Below, in pieces: positions 53,032 to 62,244 of a stretch of 64,000 nt of DNA (positions are counted from its first letter, which is position 1; each line of letters begins with the position of its first letter). This DNA is from Pseudomonas sp. B6002 (GTDB lineage Bacteria; Pseudomonadota; Gammaproteobacteria; Pseudomonadales; Pseudomonadaceae): NCBI RefSeq assembly GCF_013385985.1, contig NZ_JACAOY010000035.1, positions 1-64,000 of the forward strand, in the 5' to 3' direction. A program made the position numbers and the translations under genes. The notes beneath the pieces are model-generated. The model was not told the origin of the DNA. It did no database searches and saw only the letters and a list, made by a program, of their open reading frames with translations.

Positions 53032-53442
53032 ATGCTTTACCCCATCGCAATTTCAACCGGCGACGACGACCACGCCTGGGGCGTGGAAGTACCGGACATC
53101 CCTGGCTGCTACTCGGCGGGTGACGACCTGGACGACGCCATGGCCATGGCTCGCGAAGCAATCGAAGGGCACTTCGAAATCCTTGCCGAAGATGGCGCAC
53201 CGATTCCCACCGCGCAAAAAGTCACCTTGCATGCCGCCAACCCGCAATACGCGGGATGCACTTGGGCTGTCGTAGACATTGATGTCACCAAGTACCTGGG
53301 CAAGGCACAGAAGCTCAACATCACGCTGCCGGGTTATCTGCTCAACCGCATTGATGAATATGTACTGCACCACCCCGAAGAAAAAAGCCGCTCGGGCTTC
53401 CTCGCTTCGGCTGCGCTCAAGGTGCTCCAGCAGGCCAACTGA
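53032..53442 (+). CDS. hicB: HicB antitoxin
   Basis: A 136-aa antitoxin with the degenerate RNase H-like domain (WGVEVPDIPGCYSAGDDLDDAMAMAREAI) and a C-terminal ribbon-helix-helix (KLNITLPGYLLNRIDEYV). It neutralises HicA and represses the operon. Confidence 0.93.
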   Translation: MLYPIAISTGDDDHAWGVEVPDIPGCYSAGDDLDDAMAMAREAIEGHFEILAEDGAPIPTAQKVTLHAANPQYAGCTWAVVDIDVTKYLGKAQKLNITLPGYLLNRIDEYVLHHPEEKSRSGFLASAALKVLQQAN

Positions 53443-53529
53443 CCGGGCCGAATTCAACCGCAAGAAACGTAGTTTGCCGATGTGCCCGTCGCCCTAGACT
53501 GCAACGACACCTCACCCAGGAGCCCGACC

Positions 53530-54030
53530 ATGCTATTCCACTACACGCTCATGCCCTCCCCCGTCGGCCAGCTCACCCTGGTGGCACGCGACGGCAAACT
53601 CAACGCCATCCTGTGGGAAAAAGACCGGCCCAACCGCGTTCGCCTGGGGGATTTGCACGAAGCCAATGACAGCCCGGTGCTGCTGGAAACCCAGCGTCAG
53701 TTGAAGGAGTACTTCGCCGGCACGCGCAACCATTTCGAACTCGAACTGGACTTCACCGGCACCGATTTTCAAAAGCAGGTCTGGCAGGCGTTGTTGACCA
53801 TTCCCTTTGGCGAAACCCGCAGCTACAGCGACATCGCCCGGCAGATCGGCAACCCGAAGGCCGTGCGTGCGGTCGGCGCGGCCAATGGGCGCAACCCCAT
53901 CTCGATCATCGCGCCCTGCCATCGGGTTATCGGTGCTTCAGGCGAACTCACCGGTTTTGCCGGAGGGCTGGAAGCCAAGCAATATCTACTCGCGCTGGAA
54001 GGTACAGGCCAGGCGCGGTGGGCGTTCTGA
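53530..54030 (+). CDS. ogt: Methylated-DNA-protein-cysteine methyltransferase
   Basis: A 166-aa suicide repair protein that takes alkyl groups from O6-methylguanine. It has the reactive-cysteine motif PCHRVIG (C130) preceded by RSYSDIARQIGNPKAVRAVG. The short single-domain form, without an Ada N-terminus, fits Ogt. The start at 53530 is preceded by CAGGAG. Confidence 0.93.
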   Translation: MLFHYTLMPSPVGQLTLVARDGKLNAILWEKDRPNRVRLGDLHEANDSPVLLETQRQLKEYFAGTRNHFELELDFTGTDFQKQVWQALLTIPFGETRSYSDIARQIGNPKAVRAVGAANGRNPISIIAPCHRVIGASGELTGFAGGLEAKQYLLALEGTGQARWAF

Positions 54031-54119
54031 GAAACCCTCCGACCCAAATGTAAAAAGAAATTTCAGAACGACCCTGCGGTCCATACTTTCATCACCCCCT
54101 TGTTCAAGGAATCACGGTC

Positions 54120-54545
54120 ATGAAATTCTCCGCAGTGTCGCAATCCCTGTCCCGCTGGGCAGGCAGCCCCCGCACGTTCTACGCGGCGGTGGTGTTGATT
54201 TTGGCGTGGAGCCTGAGCGGGCCGTATTTCCATTACAACGACACCTGGCAGTTGATCATCAACACCTCGACCACCATCATCACCTTCCTGATGGTGTTCC
54301 TGATCCAGAACACGCAGAACCGCGACAACGACATCCTGCACATCAAGATCGACGAGCTGCTGCGGGTCTCCAAGGATGCACAGAATGCCGTGTTGAGCCT
54401 GGACGGCCTGGACCGCAAGGAGCTGGAAAAACTGCGCCAGGAATACCGCAGCATCGGCAACACCGGCACCGTGAACCTCAACAGCAGTTGCGGGCAGGCT
54501 GCCGATGATGCGGCGCCGAGCAAAACCGATTTGAACCAGGCGTAA
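54120..54545 (+). CDS. Low-affinity iron permease family membrane protein
   Basis: A 141-aa protein with two membrane helices (about 20-38 and 45-65). The motif NTSTTIITFLMVFLIQNTQNRDNDILHIKIDELL defines the low-affinity Fe/Cu permease domain. In bacteria this short form is of uncertain function. The C-terminal third is soluble. Confidence 0.82.
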   Translation: MKFSAVSQSLSRWAGSPRTFYAAVVLILAWSLSGPYFHYNDTWQLIINTSTTIITFLMVFLIQNTQNRDNDILHIKIDELLRVSKDAQNAVLSLDGLDRKELEKLRQEYRSIGNTGTVNLNSSCGQAADDAAPSKTDLNQA

Positions 54546-54548
54546 AAA

Positions 54549-54579
54549 AACGGCGGTTGGAGAAGCTCCAACCGCCGTT
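54549..54579. terminator. Bidirectional terminator
   Basis: Perfect hairpin AACGGCGGTTGGAG / CTCCAACCGCCGTT with loop AAG. An A7 run lies on the left and a T-rich stretch on the right. It serves the convergent genes on both sides. Confidence 0.92.
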
Positions 54580-54599
54580 GTTCATTTCACGTGGCGTGA

Positions 54600-55127
54600 T
54601 CAACCGTCGCCCTGATGACCTTTGCCATAGGTCGACGCGAGGGCACGGGCCTTTTGCAGACGCTCTTCCAGCTTGGGCAGCGTCTCATCCACCAGTGCTT
54701 TTATTTCGGGTACATCCGACGCCGCGCCTTCCTGTTTGAACAGGGCAATGGCGTCTTCGTTTTCCTTGACCTGCTGGGCGGTGTAGGCGGCATCGAAGGA
54801 ATCACCGTCCTTGAGTTCAGGCATCAAAGTCTCGGCCTTGTCGACGATCTTTTCCCGGGGCGCCACAGGCAAGTCGAGCTTCTTGGCGATCGCGGCCAAA
54901 TGCTGGTTGGCCAGGGTGCGTTCGTTGATCACCTCGATGGTGTAGTCCTTGATTTCCTGGGACGAGGTTTTGGCGTGGGCCATGCGACTGGTTTCGATAT
55001 CGGCCATACCTTTGGCCGAAGCCTGCTCGATGAATTCGGCAGGCGACTGGGCGAAAGCATTGCTGGCGCCGAGGCCCAGCAGCATCGCGAAACTGGCGGT
55101 GCGTAACCGGATAGCCATGCGGCTCAT
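54600..55127 (-). CDS. DUF4142 periplasmic protein
   Basis: A 175-aa exported protein with signal peptide ending NAFAQ (about residue 26). A four-helix DUF4142 domain (ferritin-like) covers residues 30-170: DIETSRMAHAKTSSQEIKDY and NQHLAAIAKKLDLPV. The family is common in pseudomonads. A stress or membrane role has been suggested for relatives but is not established. Confidence 0.85.
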   Translation of the reverse strand: MSRMAIRLRTASFAMLLGLGASNAFAQSPAEFIEQASAKGMADIETSRMAHAKTSSQEIKDYTIEVINERTLANQHLAAIAKKLDLPVAPREKIVDKAETLMPELKDGDSFDAAYTAQQVKENEDAIALFKQEGAASDVPEIKALVDETLPKLEERLQKARALASTYGKGHQGDG

Positions 55128-55247
55128 GATGGGTTCCTCCAGGGCAAAAATAGGTGCGGGGAGAATACGCCCCGCCCTGAATTCGAATTTTCAGGGCGGC
55201 AAAGGTTTAGAAAAAACTCGCCAGTGCGACGAACGGTCGTCGGTCTA

Positions 55248-55889
55248 TCAGGCCGGTTTACTGCCAAACAGGCCCGGCAACGCGTGTGCCAGGGCATTGA
55301 TGGCGAAACCGATGAACATCACGCCGCAGAGCTTGGTGATCAGGATTTCATGACGCTGGTACACCGTGCGCACGCGCTGGGCACCGACTACGCCGATGAG
55401 GATGGCGTAGGCCAGCAGACCGCCGACAAAGCTCAGGAAGATCAGCGAAGGCAGCATCGCCCAGGTCAACAATTCGGCGCGGCTGGACAGCAATGCCGTG
55501 AAGGTTGCCACTGCCACCGGGTAAGCCTTGGGGTTGGTCAGGCCAAACAGAATGCCGTGCCAGAACGGATGGCGGGCCGCCCCCTGGGGCGCATCGCTGC
55601 TGCGACGCTGGGTGCGGATCGCGCGCCAGCCGAGCCAGAACAGGTACAGGCCACTGAGTACGCCCAGCACATCAAACGCACTGCTGCCGACTTCCCGCGC
55701 GCCAACAATGGCGATCAGCGCCGTACTGCACCACACCACATCCCCCAGCAAGTGCCCGCACAGAAAACCCGCACCGGCACGACGGCCACGAGCGGCGCCA
55801 ATACCGAATACGGCCAGTACTCCCGGGCCGGGTGTAATACCGTAGATAAAACCCGAAGCAAGGACGGCGAGCAGCAAGGATGGGGTCAT
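55248..55889 (-). CDS. LysE/RhtB-family amino-acid exporter
   Basis: A 213-aa inner-membrane protein with six helices and the family N-terminal motif GITPGPGVLAVFGIG plus GRRAGAGFLCGHLLGDVVW. It probably exports an amino acid or derivative. It stands alone, with no neighbouring regulator on its promoter side. Confidence 0.88.
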   Translation of the reverse strand: MTPSLLLAVLASGFIYGITPGPGVLAVFGIGAARGRRAGAGFLCGHLLGDVVWCSTALIAIVGAREVGSSAFDVLGVLSGLYLFWLGWRAIRTQRRSSDAPQGAARHPFWHGILFGLTNPKAYPVAVATFTALLSSRAELLTWAMLPSLIFLSFVGGLLAYAILIGVVGAQRVRTVYQRHEILITKLCGVMFIGFAINALAHALPGLFGSKPA

Positions 55890-55975
55890 GGGCGCGACTC
55901 AAACAAACAGTTGGAAGGTGATGGGATTCTGCACGTTCTGCCGAGGAGCGCAATCCTGAAAAAAACCCTGCCCTC

Positions 55976-56067
55976 CTGTAGGAGCCGGCTTGCCGGCGAT
56001 TGGGGACTGTCAGGCAATACGTGGGCAAGCTGACCCGGCGCAATCGCTGGCAAGCCAGCTCCTACAG
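55976..56067. repeat. REP doublet
   Basis: Inverted arms GTAGGAGCCGGCTTGCCGGC and GCTGGCAAGCCAGCTCCTAC lie between the lysE-like gene and the downstream end of a LysR gene, touching the LysR stop codon. Confidence 0.9.
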
Positions 56068-56991
56068 TTAGGGGGTGTAAGACAAGACGCCTTGCACCTG
56101 CTCGATCAACCACTGCAACCCCGAATCCCCGCCCCGCCGCGCATGCCACGCCAGTTCAACGGCAAACGAAGGAATATGAAACGGCGGCGGCACGCTCACC
56201 AGCGCCGGGTGATCGATGCTGAGCAAGCCCCGGGACGACACCGTCAAGATCAGGTCCGTGCCCTGGATCAGCTGGGGCGCCACACCCCAATGCGGCAGGC
56301 TGATTGCCACATGTCGCCGCTCACGAATGGCGCTCAGGGCGCGCTCGATTTCCGGCGTGCCGCTGCCGCGCATTTCCAGCAGTACATGGGGCCGCGACAG
56401 GTAAGTGGCCAAGTCCAGCGAGCCATCCTCCGGCAAGCTGCTGCGGTCCACCAGGCAGGTGTAGTGCTCTTCGAACAAGGGCGTGGTGCGTAATTCGGCG
56501 GGCATGTCGGGGAACACCCCGGCGGCCAAATCAAGGTCGCCATTGAGCACGCCATCGACCATGCCTTCACGGCTGGCCTGGACAATCTGCAAGTCGATAC
56601 CCGGTGCTTCGCGGCGCAAGGTACGCACCAGGCCAGGCAGGAAAATCGCCGCGCTGTAGTCCGACATGGCCACCCGAAACCGGCGCTTGGCCGACGCCGG
56701 ATCAAACCGGTTCGGCGCCAGCAGCGCCTGCACCTGCGCCAACGCCTCGGCCAGTGGGTTTGCCAGCTCCAAGGCACGGGCCGTGGGCACCAGGCTGCCG
56801 CCCTGGCGGACCAGCAGCGGGTCGCCCAGCAAGTCCCTCAAGCGCGCCAGCGCATGGCTCACGGCCGGCTGGCTCAGGTGTAAACGCTCGGCCGCGCGGG
56901 TGACATGTTGCTCAGTCAGCAACGCGTCGAGGATCACCAGCAGGTTGAGGTCGATGCGACGCAGATCATTCATCAGCTGCATGCTCACCAT
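56068..56991 (-). CDS. LysR-family transcriptional regulator
   Basis: A regulator of up to 307 aa. DLRRIDLNLLVILDALLTEQHVTRAAERLHLSQPAVSHALARLR forms the helix-turn-helix, in the NodD/SyrM-like style. The effector-binding domain extends from about residue 95. Three ATGs occur within seven codons (56991, 56982, 56973) and the true start is unclear. It is divergent from the YdcZ-like transporter gene, its likely target. Confidence 0.87.
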   Translation of the reverse strand: MVSMQLMNDLRRIDLNLLVILDALLTEQHVTRAAERLHLSQPAVSHALARLRDLLGDPLLVRQGGSLVPTARALELANPLAEALAQVQALLAPNRFDPASAKRRFRVAMSDYSAAIFLPGLVRTLRREAPGIDLQIVQASREGMVDGVLNGDLDLAAGVFPDMPAELRTTPLFEEHYTCLVDRSSLPEDGSLDLATYLSRPHVLLEMRGSGTPEIERALSAIRERRHVAISLPHWGVAPQLIQGTDLILTVSSRGLLSIDHPALVSVPPPFHIPSFAVELAWHARRGGDSGLQWLIEQVQGVLSYTP

Positions 56992-57059
56992 AAGAACTTG
57001 GAATTTAAATGTGCGTGACGAATACCTTAGAGTCCAGCAAAACCTCTGGGAGATTCGAC

Positions 57060-57548
57060 ATGACGACGTTGCATTGGGTGGGTTTGCTGGTGCTGGCGGT
57101 GATCGCCGGCGCGGTGGTGCCGTTTCAGAGCGCGATCAACGCCAACCTCGGGCGCGGGCTTGGCCACCCGTTGTGGGCCACCCTGGCCTCGTTGCTGGTG
57201 AGCATCATCGTGCTGCTACCGGTGATCCTGGCGCTGCGCCTGCCGTTGCCAAGCCTGGCCTTTATCAGCAAAGCGCCGCTGTGGATGTGGGCCGGTGGTG
57301 CGTTTGGCGTGTGCTTCATTTCACTGGCGTTGATGCTGCTGCCCAAGCTGGGCGCATCGGGGTTTATCGCGCTGGCCATGGCCGGGCAGATTCTCGCCTC
57401 GCTGCTGCTCGATCACTTCGGCCTGTTCGGCCTGGTGGAGCGCCAACTGACAACGCCCCGCGTGTTGGGGGCGTTGTTGTTGATCGGCGGTGTGGCGTTG
57501 ATTCAGTTCAGCGCCACACCGGCCCGGACCTTGGCAACGGCGGGCTGA
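57060..57548 (+). CDS. DMT-superfamily transporter, YdcZ (DUF606) family
   Basis: A 162-aa protein with five hydrophobic helices and GAVVPFQSAINANLGRGLGHPLWATL, typical of the YdcZ family of small inner-membrane transporters that may work as dimers. The ATG at 57060 has CTGGGAG in front. It ends at the convergent MFS gene with no gap. Confidence 0.85.
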   Translation: MTTLHWVGLLVLAVIAGAVVPFQSAINANLGRGLGHPLWATLASLLVSIIVLLPVILALRLPLPSLAFISKAPLWMWAGGAFGVCFISLALMLLPKLGASGFIALAMAGQILASLLLDHFGLFGLVERQLTTPRVLGALLLIGGVALIQFSATPARTLATAG

Positions 57549-58880
57549 TCAGCCCTTGTCGAGGGTGCGCAATTTTTGCGGCAAGCCCCACAACAAGAGG
57601 GCCGCCGCCAACAGCGCACACACACCGATCACGTACAGCGCTGGTGTGGTACTGCCGGTCAGGTCCTTGATGCGCCCCACCATCACCGGGCTGACGATGC
57701 CGCCGAATTGCCCCAGCGTATTGATCACCGCGATGCCGCCCGCCGCACCTGCTCCGGCACCGGCCAGCAGCTTGGGTGGCAAGGTCCAGAAGGTTGGGAT
57801 CGAGGCGATGATGCCGGCTCCCAACATGCCCAGGGCGATGATCAGGAAGGTGGTGTGGTCGGCAAAGATGCCGGCGCTGAAAAAGCCCACGGCACCGAGC
57901 AACACCAGGCCGCTGACAAACTTGCGTCGCTCGCCGGTAGCGTCCGACAAGCGCCCGATCACTACCATGCTGATCGCACCACATACATAGGGAATGGCCG
58001 TGAGCAAACCAATCATCACCGGGCTCTGGGTGCCGGCGCTGCGGATCAACTGCGGTGCCCAGAAGTTGAGACCGTAGGACGCGACCTGGATCAGGAAGTA
58101 GATAAAACCAAGCATCAGGAAACCGGGAATACGGATCGCCGACAGCAGCGAACCGCCGTGCGAGTTCGGCTCATGCTTGGCGATACGGCTCGACAGCAAG
58201 GCCTTCTCCGCCGTTGTCAGCCAATGGGCGTCTTCGATGCGGTCCTTGAGCAGGGTCAACACCATCAAGCCCAGGCCGATGCACGGCAAGCCGCCAAGCA
58301 GGAACAACCAGTGCCAGCCACGCATTTGCAGCACGCCGTCGAGGTGCTCCAGCACCAGGCCGGAAAACGGTGCGCCTACCAGCCCGGCAAAGGCCGAGGC
58401 CAGGAACAGCATCGAGGTGATGCGTCCACGGAAGTGTTGGGGAAACCACAGCGTCAGGTAATACAGCACGCCCGGCGCGAAACCCGCCTCCATGGCACCG
58501 ATCAGAAAACGCAGCGCATAGAACTGCCACTCGGCAGTGACAAACACCATGGCCGCCGTGGCCAGCCCCCAGGACATCATGATCCGCGCAATCCAGCGCC
58601 GGGCGCCGACCTTGTACAGCATCATGTTGCTGGGCACTTCGAAGATCACATAGCCCACCACAAACAACCCGGCCCCCAGGCCGTAGGCGGTGTCGCTCAG
58701 GCTCAGGTCGGCCTGCAGCTGGAACTTGGCGAAGCTGATGTTGATCCGGTCAAAAAACGCGAACAGGTAGCACACCATGATCAGTGGCATCAGGCGCCAG
58801 GCGACCTTGCTGACCAGGGTTTTTTCCGCGTCAATCTCATCAGCCGTGCGCGCGCCGGCCTCTAACGTATTAGTGCTCAT
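57549..58880 (-). CDS. MFS transporter, anion:cation symporter (ACS/GudP-like) family
   Basis: A 443-aa twelve-helix permease with the ACS family start WRLMPLIMVCYLFAFFDRINISFAK and the loop RGRITSMLFLASAFAG. ACS members import organic anions such as phthalate or tartrate. It is the last gene of the cluster with the HMG-CoA-lyase-type and CoA-transferase genes and probably imports their substrate. Confidence 0.88.
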   Translation of the reverse strand: MSTNTLEAGARTADEIDAEKTLVSKVAWRLMPLIMVCYLFAFFDRINISFAKFQLQADLSLSDTAYGLGAGLFVVGYVIFEVPSNMMLYKVGARRWIARIMMSWGLATAAMVFVTAEWQFYALRFLIGAMEAGFAPGVLYYLTLWFPQHFRGRITSMLFLASAFAGLVGAPFSGLVLEHLDGVLQMRGWHWLFLLGGLPCIGLGLMVLTLLKDRIEDAHWLTTAEKALLSSRIAKHEPNSHGGSLLSAIRIPGFLMLGFIYFLIQVASYGLNFWAPQLIRSAGTQSPVMIGLLTAIPYVCGAISMVVIGRLSDATGERRKFVSGLVLLGAVGFFSAGIFADHTTFLIIALGMLGAGIIASIPTFWTLPPKLLAGAGAGAAGGIAVINTLGQFGGIVSPVMVGRIKDLTGSTTPALYVIGVCALLAAALLLWGLPQKLRTLDKG

Positions 58881-58939
58881 GGTTTCTCTCCAGCGGGCTG
58901 CTCACAGGCGCCCGATTGTTTTTGTTGTCTGGTGCGGCG

Positions 58940-59881
58940 TTACAACGTGGCGATGTACGCCGGTGGCGGATGCAGGTCGCAGTTGCGCCCGGCCTTGGCC
59001 ACCTGGCCGGGTAATTCATGGCCCAGCAGGGCCGGCAAGCGGCGAGACATGTCCAGCAGGTGCGGCAGGTCGATGCCGGTGGGAATGCCGACTTCGTCGC
59101 AGAGGTTCACCAAGTCTTCGGTGCAGATATTGCCCGACGCACCCGGTGCAAACGGGCAGCCACCCAGGCCGCCAAGGGCCGCGTCAAAACGGCGGGCACC
59201 GGCTTCATAGGCGGCCAGCACATTGCATAGACCCAGGCCCCGGGTGTTATGGAAATGCAGGGTCAGGTCGCTGGCGGGCACACGCTCCAGCACGCGTTTT
59301 ACCAAGCGCGCTACCTGACGCGGGTTGGCCATGCCGGTGGTGTCAGCGAGGCTGATGCCCGGTATTCCCAACGCCAGGTAAGCGTCGACAATGTGCAGCA
59401 CGCGGTCTTCATCAATCTTGCCTTCGAACGGGCAACCGAAGGTGGTGGCGATGCTGCCGTTGAGGCTCACCGGATGCTCGGCGGCAAAGCTGACAATGTC
59501 GCCAAACGCCGCCAACGACGCTTCGCAACGCATGCGCATGTTCGCCAGGTTGTGGGCCTGGCTGGCGGACATCACCAGGTTCAGTTCATCGGCGCGGGAC
59601 TCGATGGCGCGCTGAGCGCCCTTGAGGTTGGGAATCAGCGCCACGTAGATCACACCCGGCGTGCGCGTGATGCCCTGGAACACCTGCTCGCCATCGCGCA
59701 GCGCCGGGATGGCCTTGGGCGAAACGAACGAGCCGGCTTCGATCCGCGAAAATCCGGCCTGGGACAGCCCGTCGATCAGGGCGATCTTGTCAGCGGTTTC
59801 AACCCAGGTCGGTTCGATCTGCAGGCCGTCACGCGGGGACACTTCCTGCACGATCAGCGCGTCGGAATAATCAGTAATCAT
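58940..59881 (-). CDS. Hydroxymethylglutaryl-CoA lyase-type aldolase
   Basis: A 313-aa TIM-barrel aldolase of the DRE-TIM family. VSPRDGLQ near the N-terminus holds the catalytic Arg and Asp. HFHNTRGLG carries the metal-binding histidines, and GLGGCPFAPGASGNICTED is the flexible catalytic loop with its cysteine. It should split 3-hydroxy-3-methylglutaryl-CoA or a similar tertiary hydroxyacyl-CoA. The start overlaps the CoA-transferase stop by 4 bp. Confidence 0.9.
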   Translation of the reverse strand: MITDYSDALIVQEVSPRDGLQIEPTWVETADKIALIDGLSQAGFSRIEAGSFVSPKAIPALRDGEQVFQGITRTPGVIYVALIPNLKGAQRAIESRADELNLVMSASQAHNLANMRMRCEASLAAFGDIVSFAAEHPVSLNGSIATTFGCPFEGKIDEDRVLHIVDAYLALGIPGISLADTTGMANPRQVARLVKRVLERVPASDLTLHFHNTRGLGLCNVLAAYEAGARRFDAALGGLGGCPFAPGASGNICTEDLVNLCDEVGIPTGIDLPHLLDMSRRLPALLGHELPGQVAKAGRNCDLHPPPAYIATL

Positions 59882-61071
59882 TGCACCACTCCCGCGGTTT
59901 TCAGGCGTTGGATATCGGCGCCGGTCAGGCCCAGGCTGCCGAGGATATCGTCGGTGTGCTGGCCCAGGGTCGGCCCTTGCCAGTTCACGCCACCCGGAGT
60001 TTCGGACAGCTTGGGCACGATGCCCGGCATTTTCACCGACACACCACCCGGCAGCTCGGCAGTGAGCAACATGTCGCGCGCCTGGTAGTGCGGGTCGCTG
60101 ACGATATCAGCCACGGAGTAAATGCGCCCGGCCGGCACTTCGGCAGCTTCCAGGGCGCTGAGCACCTGGTCGATGGGCAAGCTGCTGGTCCAGTGGGTGA
60201 TCGCCGCGTCGAGCAGACCGCTCTTGGCGGCGCGGCCATCGTTGTGGGCGAACTCGGGCGCGTCGGCCAGGTCGGCGCGGCCGATGGTGGTCATCAGGCG
60301 CTTGTAGATCGGGTCGCTGTTGCCGGCGATCACCACATAGGCGCCGTCGGCGGTGAGGTAGGTGTTGGACGGCGCAATGCCGGGCAACGCCCCGCCGCTG
60401 CGCTCACGCACATGGCCGAGCATGTCGTATTCGGGCACCAGGCTTTCCATCAGGTTGAACACGCTTTCAGCCAGGGACACATCGACCACCTGCCCGTCGC
60501 CCTGCCCGGTCTTGACCCGCAGCAGCGACATCAGCGCGCCGATCACGCCGTGCAATGAAGCCAGGGAATCACCCAGGCTCACGCCAACCCGCGCAGGCGG
60601 TGAATCCGGGTTGCCGGTGGTGTAGCGAATGCCGCCCATGGCCTCGCCGATGGCGCCGAAGCCAGGACGGTCGCGGTAAGGGCCGGTCTGGCCGTAGCCG
60701 GAGATGCGCACCAGGGTCAGCTTGGGGTTGATGGCCTGCAGCACATCCCAGCCCAGGCCGAGCTTTTCCAGGCCACCGGGACGCAGGTTTTCAATCAGTA
60801 CATCGGCGTCGCCGAGCAGTTGCTTGATCAGGTCCAGGCCTTCCGGGGACTTGAGGTCCAGGGCCAGGGACTTCTTGTTGCGCGATTGCAGGTACCACCA
60901 CAGCGACGTGCCTTCGTGCAGCTTTCGCCATTTGCGAAGCGGGTCGCCCTGGCCCATGGCTTCGATCTTGATCACCTCGGCGCCAAACTCGGCCATCAGC
61001 CGGGCGGCGAACGGCGCGGCAATCAGGGTGCCGATCTCGATCACCTTGATACCGCTCAGGGGAGCCGTCAT
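59878..61071 (-). CDS. Class III CoA-transferase (CaiB/BaiF family)
   Basis: A 397-aa CoA-transferase with IEIGTLIAAPFAARLMAEFGAEVIKIE, NKKSLALDLKSPEGLDL and the SLGDSLASLHGVIGAL block around the conserved aspartate. It would activate the acid cleaved by the downstream lyase. The ATG at 61071 with AGAGG upstream is preferred; the 31 codons before it lack family similarity. It is coupled to the lyase gene by an ATGA overlap. Confidence 0.9.
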   Translation of the reverse strand: MTAPLSGIKVIEIGTLIAAPFAARLMAEFGAEVIKIEAMGQGDPLRKWRKLHEGTSLWWYLQSRNKKSLALDLKSPEGLDLIKQLLGDADVLIENLRPGGLEKLGLGWDVLQAINPKLTLVRISGYGQTGPYRDRPGFGAIGEAMGGIRYTTGNPDSPPARVGVSLGDSLASLHGVIGALMSLLRVKTGQGDGQVVDVSLAESVFNLMESLVPEYDMLGHVRERSGGALPGIAPSNTYLTADGAYVVIAGNSDPIYKRLMTTIGRADLADAPEFAHNDGRAAKSGLLDAAITHWTSSLPIDQVLSALEAAEVPAGRIYSVADIVSDPHYQARDMLLTAELPGGVSVKMPGIVPKLSETPGGVNWQGPTLGQHTDDILGSLGLTGADIQRLKTAGVVQ

Positions 61072-61186
61072 GGGGTGTACCTCTTGTTCTTGGAATGTGG
61101 GGCCAAGACTAGAGGGCAGTGCCAGGAGAAATCCAACCGTCAGTTGGCAACGAGCGTTCGCCAAACACGAACGATCAGGGAATCAT

Positions 61187-61317
61187 CCGTAGGAGACGAC
61201 TTACCGGCGATGGCAGCCTCAAGCTTTGCGCCGATTTCGAGGCCGCCATCGCCGGCAAGCCGGGCTCCTACAGATGACCGCATTCCCCTGTGGGAGCCGG
61301 GCTTGCCCGCGATGAGG
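61187..61317. repeat. Cluster of three REP arms
   Basis: A decayed arm (61187-61218), an inverted copy GCCGGCAAGCCGGGCTCCTA (61241-61273) and a third arm GTGGGAGCCGGGCTTGCCCG (61288-61317) fill the gap between the CoA-transferase start and the LysR stop. Confidence 0.85.
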
Positions 61318-61332
61318 CCGACAGGGTTTCAA

Positions 61333-62244
61333 TTACACCTGCGCGTTGCGCAGGTAGTCGAAGAGCAGGCGGCTCACCGGCGACAATTGCGCCTCATCGC
61401 GCACCACCAGGATCAGGCTGCGGTCCGACCAGGCATCCGTCAACGGCACCGCGTGCAGGCCCAGCGCCCGGCCGAACAGCTCATAGGCTTTTTGCGGCAG
61501 GATACCGATACCCATGTTCGCCTGGACCATCCGGCACATCGCATCAAACCCCGGCACATGAATGCGCAGGCGCAGCATCTTGCCTGCCTCGCGCGCGGCC
61601 GCGTGGGTGCGCATGTTGATCGAACTGGCGGCGTGCAAGCCGACGTAATCGCTGTCCAGAGTCTCGTCGAACGCCAGGCTGTCGCGCGTGGCCAGCGGAT
61701 GATCGGCGGGCATCAGCACCACCAGTTTGTCGAGACGGTAGGTCACGCCGGGTAAGCCTTTGGTGTCGGTGTCACTGGAGCAGATGCCCAAGTCGGCCAC
61801 GCCATCAAGCACCCCTTGCACCACGCCGTTGCTGGGGCGCTCTTCCAGATCGGTTTTCACTTCGGGGTGCAGTTGGGAAAAGTCCCGCAGGTCTTCGGGC
61901 AGAAACTGAATGATCGCCGACAAGTTGGCCAGCATCCGCACATAACCACGTACGCCGTGGCTGTGCTCGCCCAGCTCCAGGCCCATTTTTTCGACGTTGA
62001 ACAACATCTGCCGGGCGTGATGCAACAGGGTTTCCCCGGCGGCGGTCAGGTCCATGCCCTTGGCACGGCGCACGAACAGGCTCACGCCGAGCACTTGCTC
62101 CAACTCCATCAAGCGCTTGCTGGCCGCCGACACGGCAATGGCTTCGCGGTTGGCGGCACGGGTCAGCGTGCCTTCTTCATACACCGCGACGAACAATTGC
62201 AGCGTAATCAAATCAAGACGGCGCACCAGGCTCTTGTGCAACAT
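61333..62244 (-). CDS. LysR-family transcriptional regulator
   Basis: A 303-aa regulator with helix-turn-helix LTRAANREAIAVSAASKRLMELEQVLGVSLFVR and an effector domain from about residue 95. It lies upstream of, and on the same strand as, the CoA-transferase/lyase/MFS cluster, with the REP cluster between. It is the best candidate for that cluster's regulator. It shares 1 bp with the end of the upstream NAD(P)-binding gene. Confidence 0.87.
   Translation of the reverse strand: MLHKSLVRRLDLITLQLFVAVYEEGTLTRAANREAIAVSAASKRLMELEQVLGVSLFVRRAKGMDLTAAGETLLHHARQMLFNVEKMGLELGEHSHGVRGYVRMLANLSAIIQFLPEDLRDFSQLHPEVKTDLEERPSNGVVQGVLDGVADLGICSSDTDTKGLPGVTYRLDKLVVLMPADHPLATRDSLAFDETLDSDYVGLHAASSINMRTHAAAREAGKMLRLRIHVPGFDAMCRMVQANMGIGILPQKAYELFGRALGLHAVPLTDAWSDRSLILVVRDEAQLSPVSRLLFDYLRNAQV

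Noticed and set aside
48299-53442. Integration at tRNA-Gly with a duplicated 3' end
   Set aside because: No second copy of the tRNA 3' sequence and no integrase were seen in the next 5 kb.
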